Assembly: GCF_001613065.1 (NCBI RefSeq)
Contig: NZ_BDBQ01000101.1
Coordinates: 1-57,058, forward strand
Direction of reading: 5' to 3'
DNA: 57,058 bases
Source of the DNA: Nocardia miyunensis NBRC 108239
GTDB lineage: Bacteria > Actinomycetota > Actinomycetes > Mycobacteriales > Mycobacteriaceae
Shown here: positions 9,086 through 17,177 of the stretch, piece by piece
Layout of the letters: every line of letters starts with the position of its first letter
Numbering within the stretch: the first letter of the stretch is position 1
Made by a program: the position numbers and the translations under genes
Notes under the pieces: generated by a model
The model's database searches: none
Told to the model about the DNA's origin: nothing
What the model saw: the letters and a program-made list of their open reading frames with translations, nothing else

Positions 9086-9271
9086 ATCGACGTGACCGGC
9101 GGGTGTCGCTCAGCGGTGCGTGATTCCGGTCTGGGCGTTGGGTCGCAAGGCTGGTCCGGTGACGGGGAGATCGTCGTGTGCGTCATCGACGTGCCCGGCG
9201 GGCGTGGCTCAGCGGTGCGTGATTCCGGTCTGGGCGTTGGGACCCAGAGCTGGTCCGGTGACCGGGACGTC
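9086..9271. repeat. Tandem direct repeat, 99-bp offset, duplicating the 3' end of the aldo/keto reductase gene
   Basis: Copy 2 (9185-9271) encodes the last codons and stop of the reductase on the minus strand. Copy 1 (9086-9172) lies just downstream and still reads as DLPVTGPALRPNAQTGITHR plus stop, against DVPVTGPALGPNAQTGITHR in the intact gene. The core with TCAGCGGTGCGTGATTCCGG is identical in both. The offset of 99 bases is 33 codons. Confidence 0.85.
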
Positions 9272-10207
9272 GCCGAGTGCCTTGTCGACGGCGGCGAGCA
9301 GATCCTCCGAGAGTTCCACCCCGACGGCGGCGCTGTTCGCGTGGACCTGTTCGGGCCGCGAGGCGCCGATGATGGCCGAGGCGACCTCGCCGCGCCGCAG
9401 CACCCAGGCCAGGGCGAGCGTCGGCATGCTCAGGCCCGCGCCCTCGGCCAGCGGAATCAGTCGCTGCACCGCCTCGACCGCGGCCTCGCTGTTGACCAGG
9501 CCCTGCGCGATTCCCATTGCCTCACTGGCGAATCGGCTGTCCGCCGGAGCGGCCTGCCCGGGAACGTACTTGCCGGTCAGCAGCCCCTGAGCCAAGGGCG
9601 ACCAGACGATATTGGAGATGCCGTTGCCCGCGCACAGGTCGAACAATTCGGCCTCGGGCGCCTGCCAGAGCATGGAGTACTGCGGCTGGGAGGAGACGAA
9701 CAGATCGGGTCCGCCGATCTCGATCGCCGCCCGGATCTGCTCGACGGTCCACTCGCTGAACCCGAGATACCGAGCCTTGCCCTGCTCGACCACCCGCTGC
9801 AACGCCTCGACGGTATCCTCGATCGGCACGATCGGATCGAAGCGGTGCGCCTGATACAGATCGACGTAATCGGTCCGCAGGCGGGTCAGCGAGGCATCGA
9901 TCTGCTTGGCGATCTGGGCGGGGGACAGGCCGCTGTCGGCGGGATCGTCGGACATCTGGCCCCACACCTTGGTGGCCAGGATGTAGGACTCGCGCGGATG
10001 GCCGGAAAGGATTTCGCCCCAAGCGGTTTCGGCCGCGCCGCGCCCGTAGACGTTGGCGGTGTCGAAGAAGTTGATGCCCGCGTCGAAAGCCGCCTCGGTG
10101 CAGGCGCGGGTCGCATCGGCGGCGACACCGCCGGAGTAGGTGAGCCAAGACCCGAGCGAAACCTCCGAAACCTGGAGATCGGAACTGCCGAGTGTGCGAT
10201 ACCGCAT
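9209..10207 (-). CDS. Aldo/keto reductase
   Basis: 332 residues, full length for the family. The N-terminus MRYRTLGSSDLQVSEVSLGS is typical of the potassium-channel-beta-like AKR branch. The catalytic tetrad is visible: Asp and Tyr in FFDTANVYGRGAAE, Lys in ILATKVWG, His in YQAHRFDP. NADPH-binding residues lie in the C-terminal part (SAIIGASRPEQVH). It reduces aldehydes or ketones; the natural substrate cannot be read from sequence. A decayed fragment of a related gene lies at 19153-19215, and the 3' end is tandemly duplicated just downstream. Confidence 0.92.
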   Translation of the reverse strand: MRYRTLGSSDLQVSEVSLGSWLTYSGGVAADATRACTEAAFDAGINFFDTANVYGRGAAETAWGEILSGHPRESYILATKVWGQMSDDPADSGLSPAQIAKQIDASLTRLRTDYVDLYQAHRFDPIVPIEDTVEALQRVVEQGKARYLGFSEWTVEQIRAAIEIGGPDLFVSSQPQYSMLWQAPEAELFDLCAGNGISNIVWSPLAQGLLTGKYVPGQAAPADSRFASEAMGIAQGLVNSEAAVEAVQRLIPLAEGAGLSMPTLALAWVLRRGEVASAIIGASRPEQVHANSAAVGVELSEDLLAAVDKALGDVPVTGPALGPNAQTGITHR

Positions 10208-10756
10208 CGGTGCACCTTTCAGTGGTGGTGGCGCTGATCAAGGGTGCAGCCGGGGCAAAAACACTCGCCCCGGCACACCCACTCCATGTAACCAGCGCCC
10301 ACCCGCACCCGCGCGGCCGGACCGCTCACCGCTCGAGGCCCCCGGGAATCCGCGAAGCGGCAGACCGGCACTGGTTAGGATCCCGGCGGGGCGGCGACCA
10401 CCGAGCGGATGGCATCGAGGGCGGACAGACCGGTGATTTTCGATGCAGGCGAATGCGGTCGGATCGGACAGATCGACTCCCGCCCTGGGGAAACGGCTGC
10501 TCGTGGACGATGCCGCCCGCGACCCGCGAGAGTATGCGCGAGGCCACGCTGGCGCTGGCCTCTGGTGATGTGGCCGCGGTCTCGGACAATCGGATCGCCG
10601 AGGAGATCAGCGCGACCTGGGGTGCGGTGAAGTGTCGGCGTCTCGTCCGGCGTGGTCGCGTTGTCGTGGTCGGAATGATGAATAGCGTTGTGCTGGAAAG
10701 GGATTTGTAGACGACCGGGAGAACCGCCGAGCGCTCGGCCTGATCCAGGGGCGAGT
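10208..10756. other. 549-bp stretch without a confident gene; possible decayed coding remnant
   Basis: The stretch lies upstream of the aldo/keto reductase and downstream of the GlxA-type regulator. Short protein-like segments appear in two plus-strand frames around 10485-10650 (RLLVDDAARDPRE, then REATLALASGDVAAVSDNRI in another frame), as expected of a frameshifted relic. I cannot name a family. No promoter or terminator is clear. Confidence 0.3.
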
Positions 10757-11776
10757 TCAGTGTGCCGATGTGATCTGCGCGATGTCGGCCCGGGCTCGGA
10801 AGGTGCGGCGATAGGTCAGCGGTGCGATGCCGATCGCCTCGTGCAGATGTTGGCGCAGTGAGGTTCCCGTGGCGAAACCGACCTCCGCGGCGATCCGGTC
10901 GACGGACAGGTCGGTGGTCTCCAGCAACTCGCGGGCGCGGAAGACACGCTGCTGGATGAGCCAGCGGCCGGGGCTCATCCCGGCCTCGTCGCGGAATCGA
11001 CGGGCGAAGGTGCGTCCGCTCATCCGTGCCTGCTGCGCCAGATCCGCCATGGTCAGCGGCAGGTGCAGATTCTCCAGGGCCCAGTTTCGGGCCGCGGCGG
11101 TGCCCCCGGAGGTCTGTGCGGGTATCGGCTGCTCGATGTACTGGGCCTGGCCACCGTCTCGCCACGGCGGCACCACACAGCGGCGCGCGACCGTGTTCGC
11201 GACCTCGCTGCCGTGATCGTTGCGAATCAGGTGCAGGCACAGGTCGATTCCGGAACTGGCGCCCGCGGAGGTGAGGATGTCGCCGTCGTCGACGTAGAGC
11301 ACGTCGGGGTCCAGGCGCACGCGCGGGAATGCGCGACGGAAGATGTCGGCCAGATGCCAATGTGTCGTGGCGGGACGGTCGTCGAGGCGTCCGGTGGCGG
11401 CGAGGACGAAAGCCGCCGTGCAGATGGACACGACCCGCGTAGTCGGCCGGATCGAGTCGAGAACATCTGAAATAGCTTGTGGCAGAGAGCATATCGAGAC
11501 CGCTCCGGATACTTCCGGATGGGGCGGGAGCGCCGCGAGCGCGATGTCACAGGGCGGGATCACGACGGTGTCGGCGGTGGGCACGATCGAGGCGTCGTGC
11601 TGCACGGCGATCGAGAAATCGCTGTTGGTGCGCACCGGATTTCCGTCGACCGAGCAGGTCAGCACCTGGTAGCGGTCGTCGGCGGCCCCGAATACCCGGT
11701 TCGGAATGCCGAGTTCGAACGGGTACACGCCGTCCAGTGCCAGGACGACCACGCGGTGCGGTTCGGAGCGCGTCAT
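10757..11776 (-). CDS. GlxA-type regulator (DJ-1/PfpI domain plus AraC HTH)
   Basis: 339 residues. Residues ~1-190 form a DJ-1/PfpI-like domain with the nucleophile-elbow region VVSICTAAFVLAATGR. Residues ~225-320 carry a double AraC helix-turn-helix (MADLAQQARMSGRTFARRF, later VDRIAAEVGFATGTSLRQHL). The family senses small molecules and usually controls a neighbouring catabolic gene. It is divergent from the MDR gene at 11846. The 69-base gap contains a perfect inverted repeat that is a good operator candidate. Confidence 0.92.
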   Translation of the reverse strand: MTRSEPHRVVVLALDGVYPFELGIPNRVFGAADDRYQVLTCSVDGNPVRTNSDFSIAVQHDASIVPTADTVVIPPCDIALAALPPHPEVSGAVSICSLPQAISDVLDSIRPTTRVVSICTAAFVLAATGRLDDRPATTHWHLADIFRRAFPRVRLDPDVLYVDDGDILTSAGASSGIDLCLHLIRNDHGSEVANTVARRCVVPPWRDGGQAQYIEQPIPAQTSGGTAAARNWALENLHLPLTMADLAQQARMSGRTFARRFRDEAGMSPGRWLIQQRVFRARELLETTDLSVDRIAAEVGFATGTSLRQHLHEAIGIAPLTYRRTFRARADIAQITSAH

Positions 11777-11794
11777 GGCGCGATTCTATCGAAT

Positions 11795-11812
11795 AATGGC
11801 AATCATGCCATT
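11795..11812. promoter_or_regulatory. Putative operator AATGGCA-N4-TGCCATT
   Basis: A perfect 7-bp inverted repeat with a 4-base spacer, centred between the divergent GlxA-type regulator (start 11776) and the MDR gene (start 11846). A site here could repress or activate both promoters. The assignment to this regulator is by position only. Confidence 0.6.
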
Positions 11813-11845
11813 TTCTCGGACGCTCGAGGGCGGCAGGCTGACCGT

Positions 11846-12808
11846 ATGACGACGACGGACATCCCCGACACGATGCGAGCGATCAGCCAGGACACCCTCG
11901 GAGGTCCCGAGGTTCTGCGTGAGATCCAGCAGCCCGTCCCGCGACCGGGGCCCAGCGAGATCCTGGTCCGAGTCCACGCGACCAGCCTGAACCCGACCGA
12001 CTGGAAACATCGTGCGCTGGGCGGTCTCTTCCTGCCCGAACCGCCGTTCGTACTCGGCTGGGACGTCTCAGGCGAGGTGGTGGCCGCCGGGCACGGTGTC
12101 ACGCTGTTCGCGCCCGGCGACGAGGTTTTCGGAATGCTGCCGTATCCGCACGGCCACGGCGCTGCGGCGGAGTACGTCACCGGACCGGCTCGCGCCTTCG
12201 CCCGCAAACCCCGAACCGTGGACCACGTCCGGGCCGCCGCGGTACCGCTGGCCGGGCTGACCGCCTGGCAAGCCCTCATCGACACCGCGAATGTGCAAGC
12301 GGGACAACGTGTTCTGGTACATGCCGCGGCCGGCGGGGTGGGCCATTTCGCGGTGCAGATCGCCAAGGCTCGTGGTGCGCACGTCATCGGCACCGCGAGC
12401 GCGGCCAATCACGAATTCCTGCGCGGTCTCGGTGTCGATGAGGTGATCGATTACCGCGCAACCGATTTCGTCACCCAGGCGCGCGATATCGATGTAGCGA
12501 TCGACCCGCTCGACACCGAGAACGTACTGCGCTCGATCCGCACCCTACGTCCGGGCGGGATCGTCGTCTCACTGCTGCGAGTGGACGCCGACCAAGTTCG
12601 AGCCGCCGCAGCCGAGGCCGGTGTGCGCTCGGCACTGATGCTGGTAGAGGCAGACCACACGGGTATGTCGGAGCTTTCCCGCATGGTCGACCAGGGAACT
12701 CTGCGACCCACGATCGCCAAGGCCTTCCCACTCGCCGAGGCCGCCACCGCCCACGCCCTCGGCGACACCGGCCGCACCGTCGGCAAACTCGTCCTCACCG
12801 TCCGCTGA
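11846..12808 (+). CDS. NADPH:quinone reductase-like MDR oxidoreductase
   Basis: 320 residues. The N-terminal GroES-like domain has SLNPTDWKHRA and FVLGWDVSGEV. The Rossmann motif is VLVHAAAGGVGHFAVQIAK. No zinc-binding cysteine cluster is seen, in line with zeta-crystallin-type quinone reductases. It would transfer hydride from NADPH to a quinone or enone. The start at 11846 follows the operator region. Likely controlled by the divergent GlxA-type regulator. Confidence 0.9.
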   Translation: MTTTDIPDTMRAISQDTLGGPEVLREIQQPVPRPGPSEILVRVHATSLNPTDWKHRALGGLFLPEPPFVLGWDVSGEVVAAGHGVTLFAPGDEVFGMLPYPHGHGAAAEYVTGPARAFARKPRTVDHVRAAAVPLAGLTAWQALIDTANVQAGQRVLVHAAAGGVGHFAVQIAKARGAHVIGTASAANHEFLRGLGVDEVIDYRATDFVTQARDIDVAIDPLDTENVLRSIRTLRPGGIVVSLLRVDADQVRAAAAEAGVRSALMLVEADHTGMSELSRMVDQGTLRPTIAKAFPLAEAATAHALGDTGRTVGKLVLTVR

Positions 12809-12862
12809 CGAATTCGGCGATCGGCAGGTGTACCGCTGGAATCCGCGCAACGGATCTCGGCA

Positions 12863-13513
12863 TCAGGCGCCCGCGGTCTGCGGAGTCTGGTCAGCGTTGC
12901 GGGGGGAACCTGTATGAAGCGTTTTGTCCGGAAAGGCGAGGAGGGCCCGGTCGACGACGCGGTGCAGTTCGTCCCGAGAGGCGCCGGCGGCAGCCTGGAC
13001 TGCGAGTCCGGCCGATACGGTGCTCACATACTTGGCCAAGTCGGCGGCGTTCTCGGAGCTCGGCAGGTCACCGTCCTCGATCGCACGTGCGAAGCGGTGT
13101 GCGAACCGAGCCTCGCCGTCGGCGCGTCGGTCGGCCAGGTACCGGACGACGCGATCGTCGTCGGGAGCTGCCGAGAGTCCCCCTTGGATCGACAGGCACC
13201 CCGCCGGCTTGCCCGGCGTCGTCACAGCGTCCACGTTGTCCCGAAGGTAGCGGCTGACGGTCTCATATGCCGTCGGCGCGGAGAGCGCGGTGCTCACATA
13301 GGCCATGTCGATGCGCGCGTACCGTTCGACGGCGAGTTTGAACATTTCTTCCTTGGTGCCGAACGCGCTGTAGAGGCTCGTCCGGCTGATGCCCATCGCC
13401 GCTGTCAGGTCGCTGAGGCTGGCGCCTCCGTAGCCCTGCCTCCAGAACACGTCGATCGCCTTGTCGAGCGCATCCTCCATGTCGAACTCGCGAGGCCTGC
13501 CTCTTTGCGCCAC
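12863..13513 (-). CDS. TetR-family regulator
   Basis: 216 residues from the GTG at 13513, which sits 7 bases after GGGAGG; an in-frame ATG further upstream lacks such a site. The N-terminal HTH is clear (DMEDALDKAIDVFWRQGYGG, then DLTAAMGISRTSLYSAFGTK). The C-terminal half resembles the TetR branch with PAGCLSIQGG. It lies downstream of and in line with the SDR gene at 13839-14588, whose promoter carries a duplicated palindrome; it may be that gene's regulator (inference). Confidence 0.88.
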   Translation of the reverse strand: MAQRGRPREFDMEDALDKAIDVFWRQGYGGASLSDLTAAMGISRTSLYSAFGTKEEMFKLAVERYARIDMAYVSTALSAPTAYETVSRYLRDNVDAVTTPGKPAGCLSIQGGLSAAPDDDRVVRYLADRRADGEARFAHRFARAIEDGDLPSSENAADLAKYVSTVSAGLAVQAAAGASRDELHRVVDRALLAFPDKTLHTGSPRNADQTPQTAGA

Positions 13514-13838
13514 GACTGTTCCTCCCTTTCGAGCCCATTTAACTACCAACGGGAACAGAAAGGCGTGCTCGTCTCCAGTTCGACTCGGGAAATCCGGCCG
13601 CGCCTCGATGCCGACGGGTGCCCGGTCGGCCGGTCCGGTTGTTGCTCAGCGGCGCCGGACCGGTCGCAGGCTCAGCTCAGCGTCTGGACGATCTTGTCGC
13701 GCACCTCGCCGGACGCAACGTGCGTGACAGGAAGTGAGCGGTCCTCGAGCCGGAGCATGCCGGCCGCGAGCATCGGACGTCGAGCGCATCCTGCGGGAAC
13801 ACCTTGGTCAGCCGCCCCGCGCTCTACCCCCATCCTGA
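13514..13838 (-). other. Gap with a short unassigned coding-like remnant
   Basis: This gap separates the TetR and SDR genes. On the minus strand a frame ending in a stop at 13672 reads MLAAGMLRLEDRSLPVTHVA and SGEVRDKIVQTLS, with no start or upstream body. It looks like the tail of a lost gene, but I cannot assign it. Nothing else stands out. Confidence 0.3.
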
Positions 13839-14588
13839 TCAGATCTGGCTCGCGCCGCCGTCGACGTAGAGTTCCGCGCCCGTCATGTAGGAGCTTCGCG
13901 GACTCGCCAGGTAGAGCACTGCTTCCGCGATCTCCTCCGGCGCACCGAGTCGCTGCATGGGCACGCCGGCCGCGAGATCACCCAGCAGCGCCTCGGCCTG
14001 CGCGGGTTCGGCCGCGAGGCCGCTCAGGCCCGGCGTCGCGATGGGGCCGGGTGCGATGGCGTTGACGCGCACGCCACGACCGACGAGCTCCGCGGCCCAA
14101 CTGCGCGTGAAGCTGCGGATCGCGGCCTTGGACGCGGCGTAGACGCTGAAGGACGGGCTGCCCTTGACGTCGATGTTCGAGCCGGTGAGCACGATCGACG
14201 CGCCGGGGTTGAGCAGCGGCAGCGCCTTCTGCACGGTGAACACGGTGCCGCCGACGTTCGCCTCGAAGGTTTCGGTGAAATGCTTCCACGTGATGTCCTC
14301 GAGAGCGGCGAACTCGCCACCTCCGGCGTTGGCGAAGACGACGTCGAGGCCTCCGCCGCGCTTGGTGATGACGTCGAAGACCGCATCCAGCTCGTCGAGT
14401 GAGGAGACGTCGCCGCGCACCGGGGTGACTGCGTCCCCGAACTCGGCCTTGACCGCGTCGAGCTTCTCGGGATTCCGGCCGGTCACCACGACGTGCGCGC
14501 CTTCCGCGGCGAACCGGCGTACGACCGCAAGGCCTATGCCCGACGTTCCGCCCGTGACGAGCGCCGTCCTGCCGTCGAGTTCTCCCAT
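13839..14588 (-). CDS. Short-chain dehydrogenase/reductase
   Basis: 249 residues from the ATG at 14588, preceded by GAGAGGCGGG; longer open sequence upstream is leader. Classical SDR motifs are present: TGGTSGIG cofactor loop, ANAGGG, catalytic Ser region VLTGSNID and YAASK. The C-terminus MTGAELYVDGGASQI is typical of FabG-like SDRs. It would oxidise or reduce an alcohol/ketone with NAD(P). The promoter region carries two similar palindromes. Confidence 0.9.
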   Translation of the reverse strand: MGELDGRTALVTGGTSGIGLAVVRRFAAEGAHVVVTGRNPEKLDAVKAEFGDAVTPVRGDVSSLDELDAVFDVITKRGGGLDVVFANAGGGEFAALEDITWKHFTETFEANVGGTVFTVQKALPLLNPGASIVLTGSNIDVKGSPSFSVYAASKAAIRSFTRSWAAELVGRGVRVNAIAPGPIATPGLSGLAAEPAQAEALLGDLAAGVPMQRLGAPEEIAEAVLYLASPRSSYMTGAELYVDGGASQI

Positions 14589-14606
14589 GATCCCGCCTCT
14601 CAATTG

Positions 14607-14622
14607 TGCACCGATCAGTACG
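14607..14622. promoter_or_regulatory. Operator-like half-palindrome, copy 1 (TGCACCGATCAGTACG)
   Basis: Located 19 bases upstream of the SDR start codon. It is a diverged version of the better palindrome 56 bases further upstream, in the same orientation. Together they look like a tandem operator for a TetR-type repressor. Confidence 0.45.
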
Positions 14623-14662
14623 TAAATGACGCTAGTACTACTGTCGTGCCTGGTCAAATTTT

Positions 14663-14678
14663 TGTACCGATCGATACA
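14663..14678. promoter_or_regulatory. Operator-like palindrome, copy 2 (TGTACCGATCGATACA)
   Basis: A near-perfect 16-bp palindrome: TGTA-C/T-CGATCG-A/G-TACA. It lies in an AT-richer patch upstream of the SDR gene, the likely promoter zone. The nearby TetR gene (12863-13513) is the natural candidate to bind it. Confidence 0.5.
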
Positions 14679-14705
14679 TTGAAAATCTGAGCGTCGCACC
14701 GGCCG

Positions 14706-14830
14706 TCATCCGGCGACCAGGAATTCGCGGTGCGTGTTGACGTCGTGCTCGATGGCGCTGCCGTCGTCGAGCGCAGTCGCATCCGCCTCGATGGGGGGTC
14801 GGTACTCGCTCTCTTGCTGTCGCACGGCAG
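14706..14830 (-). pseudogene. C-terminal remnant of an unassigned protein
   Basis: The last ~35 codons before a stop at 14706 read like real protein (EYRPPIEADATALDDGSAIE, then HDVNTHREFLVAG), but the upstream part of this frame runs antisense to the kinase-like gene and has no start. It looks like the tail of a gene whose body was lost. Family not recognised. Confidence 0.3.
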
Positions 14831-14902
14831 AGATCCGGTCTCCCGGACAGGCTGCGCCTCGTACCCGGTCGTAATCACAAGGGGTGCGGGGAGAATGCGC
14901 GA

Positions 14903-15427
14903 ATGGGCAAACTGCTGGTGATGGTGAACGGCCTGCCCGGGTCGGGCAAGTCGACTCTGGGGAGAGCGCTGGCCCGTGAGCTCGACGCACGGTTCCTGTC
15001 GAAGGACGCTGTGAAGGAGGCGCTCGCGGCGACTGTCGATGGAGCCGCTGGTCTCCCGGCGCTGGGCGGTATCGCGATGGACACGGTATGGGCACTGGCA
15101 CAGGCGATTTCGGGTGATGTCGTCATCGACTCGTGGTGGTTCGCGCCACGCGATCGAACCTTCGCTCGCGCGGGGCTCGCGGTCGTCGGTGTCGTCCATG
15201 CCGTCGAAATCTGGTGTGATGTACCTGCCGAGGTGGCCAGGGCGCGCTACGAGACCCGCAGCCGTCCAGCCCTGTATCGAGATCGGGAGCGACTGACCCG
15301 CGATTGGGATACCTGGGTGAGGAATGCCGAACCGCTCGGACTGTCCACCACGCTTCCGGTCGACACCTCGGCCCCGGTCGATTGTTCACTCCTCGCCGAA
15401 CGGATCCGCTCGTCCGTCACCTACTGA
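14903..15427 (+). CDS. P-loop kinase-like ATPase
   Basis: 174 residues. The Walker A motif VNGLPGSGKSTLGRAL is at the very N-terminus. KDAVKEAL follows, and an SWWFAPRD segment may form part of the substrate site. The size and layout match small ATP-binding proteins of the zeta-toxin/chloramphenicol-phosphotransferase/AAA_33 group, which phosphorylate small molecules. The substrate cannot be told. A TetR-like fragment begins 7 bases after its stop. Confidence 0.78.
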   Translation: MGKLLVMVNGLPGSGKSTLGRALARELDARFLSKDAVKEALAATVDGAAGLPALGGIAMDTVWALAQAISGDVVIDSWWFAPRDRTFARAGLAVVGVVHAVEIWCDVPAEVARARYETRSRPALYRDRERLTRDWDTWVRNAEPLGLSTTLPVDTSAPVDCSLLAERIRSSVTY

Positions 15428-15433
15428 ATTCTC

Positions 15434-15826
15434 TTGTGCAGGTGCGACTTCGGCCGGACTCATGTCGCGCTCGGAGTGCAACTGTTCCATTCGCTGATCT
15501 CGGCCAACGTCGAGACGCGAGCCGCGATCGATTGCGCGGCCGAGGGGCTGCGCGCCGGTGTCGAGGCGCTGCTCTCCGGTTCGGGCACTGCGCTCGAACG
15601 CATTTCGGCCTACCTGCGCCGCGAGCGCAATGTCCTGAAGGGCTGCCCGATCGGTCGGCTGACCCAGGATCCGGCAGTCGTGGCCGAACCCGTCCTGCGG
15701 GAGCCGGTCGAGCAGACCTTCACCTGGTTGAGGTACGTCCTCGCCCGTGCCGCAGGCAGCGCAACTCCTTTCGAGCAGGCGGTCGACGGGATCCTTGCGC
15801 TGCTCGACGGCCATACGGTCCACTGA
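15434..15826 (+). pseudogene. TetR-family regulator lacking its DNA-binding domain (fragment)
   Basis: About 130 codons resemble the ligand-binding half of a TetR protein (LISANVETRAAIDCAAEGLR, ERISAYLRRERNVLKGCPIG, LRYVLARAAGSATPFEQAVD). The normal N-terminal HTH of ~45 residues is absent; the sequence abruptly joins the end of the kinase-like gene. It most likely is a truncated relic, though translation from an internal start cannot be excluded. The next gene (cupin) starts 38 bases later. Confidence 0.6.
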
Positions 15827-15863
15827 TCATCGAGCACACAACGATCGAAGGAAGTCGGACAGC

Positions 15864-16253
15864 ATGCGTATATCCCCTGCCGCTGACACCGGCGTGTCTG
15901 CCGAGGCCGAGCCTGTCCCCGGAGTGGGCCGGGTGATCATTCTGGAACAGAAGCTGCCCGAGCCCCTGTCCACCCAGCGCGTGGAGATTCGGCGGATCAC
16001 CATCGCACCCGGGCACGCAGCCGGGCTGCATATCCACAACGGGCCGGTCTTCGGCAATATCGAGACGGGTTCGGTGGTTTACCAGATCGAGGGCGAGCCC
16101 GAGACCGTGCTCGGGCCAGGTGACGTGTTCTACGAGCCCGAGGGCGTGCGCATCGCACGCTTCGACGCCCGAGAGGATGGCGTCACGTTCCTCGGATACT
16201 TCCTGCTTGCCGATGGCGTGAACGCCGAACTCGTCTTTCCTGAAGCCTCATAG
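15864..16253 (+). CDS. Small cupin-domain protein
   Basis: 129 residues, single cupin_2 barrel. Metal-ligand style residues are visible in HAAGLHIHNGPVFGNIETG and the second motif GPGDVFYEPEG. The start ATG follows GAAGGAAG. Cupins of this size are often sugar- or aromatic-related enzymes, or binding proteins; no specific reaction can be assigned. It follows the TetR relic in the same direction, as many regulator/cupin pairs do. Confidence 0.82.
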   Translation: MRISPAADTGVSAEAEPVPGVGRVIILEQKLPEPLSTQRVEIRRITIAPGHAAGLHIHNGPVFGNIETGSVVYQIEGEPETVLGPGDVFYEPEGVRIARFDAREDGVTFLGYFLLADGVNAELVFPEAS

Positions 16254-16396
16254 CACCGGAGAGTCCACCGCCGATCGTTCAGCGGCATGGGCGATGTCGC
16301 GTCGGAGACCTGTCCGAATGCTCTCAGCTCTTGGGTGCGGGTCGCCAACGGCTCAGCCACGTTTTCGGCAGGCCGACGTTGGCGGAGGATGGACGA

Positions 16397-16897
16397 ATGA
16401 TCGGTGACCGATGGGGCGTGAGCGAGAGCGAGGCCTTGCGCTCATACCCGTGCGACGACTTCGTCACCTCGCCCACGCTGGAGGCGTGGCGGGGCGTGAC
16501 CATCCAGGCGCCTGCCGAAGTAGTGTGGCCCTGGGTCGGCCAAATAAGGCTTGCGCCATATTCATACGACTGGATCGACAACCTCGGCCGCCGCTCACCG
16601 CACGAGCTGGTCGACCTTCCGGAGCCTCGCGCCGGAGAAAGGTTCACTACTGCCGCCGGGCGCAAGCTGGGGCGGATCGTCTCGGTGACCCCGGGGGAAC
16701 AGCTGACGGCAACCATCATGGGTGCCTTCATGTCCTACGTCCTCGCGCCCCGCGATCACGACACAACGCGCCTACTGCTGAAGGTCGTCATACAAACCAG
16801 CCCCTGGGTGGCCCCTTGGCTGTCAGTAGGCGATCTGATCATGGCCCGGCGGCAGCTGCTGAACCTGAAACTGCTCGCCGAGCGGCATCAGCACTGA
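16397..16897 (+). CDS. SRPBCC-family protein, function unknown
   Basis: 166 residues from the ATG at 16397, preceded by GGAGG. A hydrophobic-ligand SRPBCC pattern is visible (VTIQAPAEVVWPWVGQIRLA, then YSYDWIDNLGRRSP, EPRAGERF and GEQLTATIMGAF). Similar proteins are common in actinobacteria as cyclase/dehydrase-like or lipid-binding proteins. No catalytic claim is made. Convergent with the DUF397 gene 73 bases away. Confidence 0.75.
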   Translation: MIGDRWGVSESEALRSYPCDDFVTSPTLEAWRGVTIQAPAEVVWPWVGQIRLAPYSYDWIDNLGRRSPHELVDLPEPRAGERFTTAAGRKLGRIVSVTPGEQLTATIMGAFMSYVLAPRDHDTTRLLLKVVIQTSPWVAPWLSVGDLIMARRQLLNLKLLAERHQH

Positions 16898-16970
16898 GCC
16901 GCACGGCGTGGGGGCAGCCCCGGAGCAGTATGGACACCGGGGGCTCCCGATGTTTCATGAAGATGGTTGA

Positions 16971-17177
16971 TCAGCTCTGTTCGAACGTGCCCGCCTGGAC
17001 CTTCGCGGTGAAGGCGTCCCATTCGGTTGGTGAGAAGATCAGGGCCGGTCCGGTGGGATTCTTCGAGTCGCGTACTCCGACCATGTCGCCAGCGAGGAAG
17101 GCGGTTTCCACACAGTCGCGCTCCGGGCCGCTGTAACTGCTCTTGAACCACAGCGCCTCGGATAGGTTGTCGTTCAT
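16971..17177 (-). CDS. DUF397 protein
   Basis: 68 residues. The DUF397 signature is intact: ALWFKSSYSGPERDCVETA, VGVRDSKNPTGPALIFSPTE, WDAFTAKVQAG. These small proteins are almost always paired with an XRE-type regulator in actinobacteria, as in Streptomyces whiJ/abaA-like loci. Its ATG overlaps the stop of that regulator by 4 bases (17174-17177), so translation is coupled. Confidence 0.93.
   Translation of the reverse strand: MNDNLSEALWFKSSYSGPERDCVETAFLAGDMVGVRDSKNPTGPALIFSPTEWDAFTAKVQAGTFEQS

Noticed and set aside
9053..10237. A 394-codon plus-strand frame over the aldo/keto reductase
   Set aside because: Antisense to a full-length enzyme with an intact catalytic tetrad. Its apparent internal repeat is just the 99-bp duplication of the reductase 3' end.
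12914..14065. A 383-codon plus-strand frame over the TetR and SDR genes
   Set aside because: Shadow frame; both opposing genes have complete signatures and good ribosome sites.
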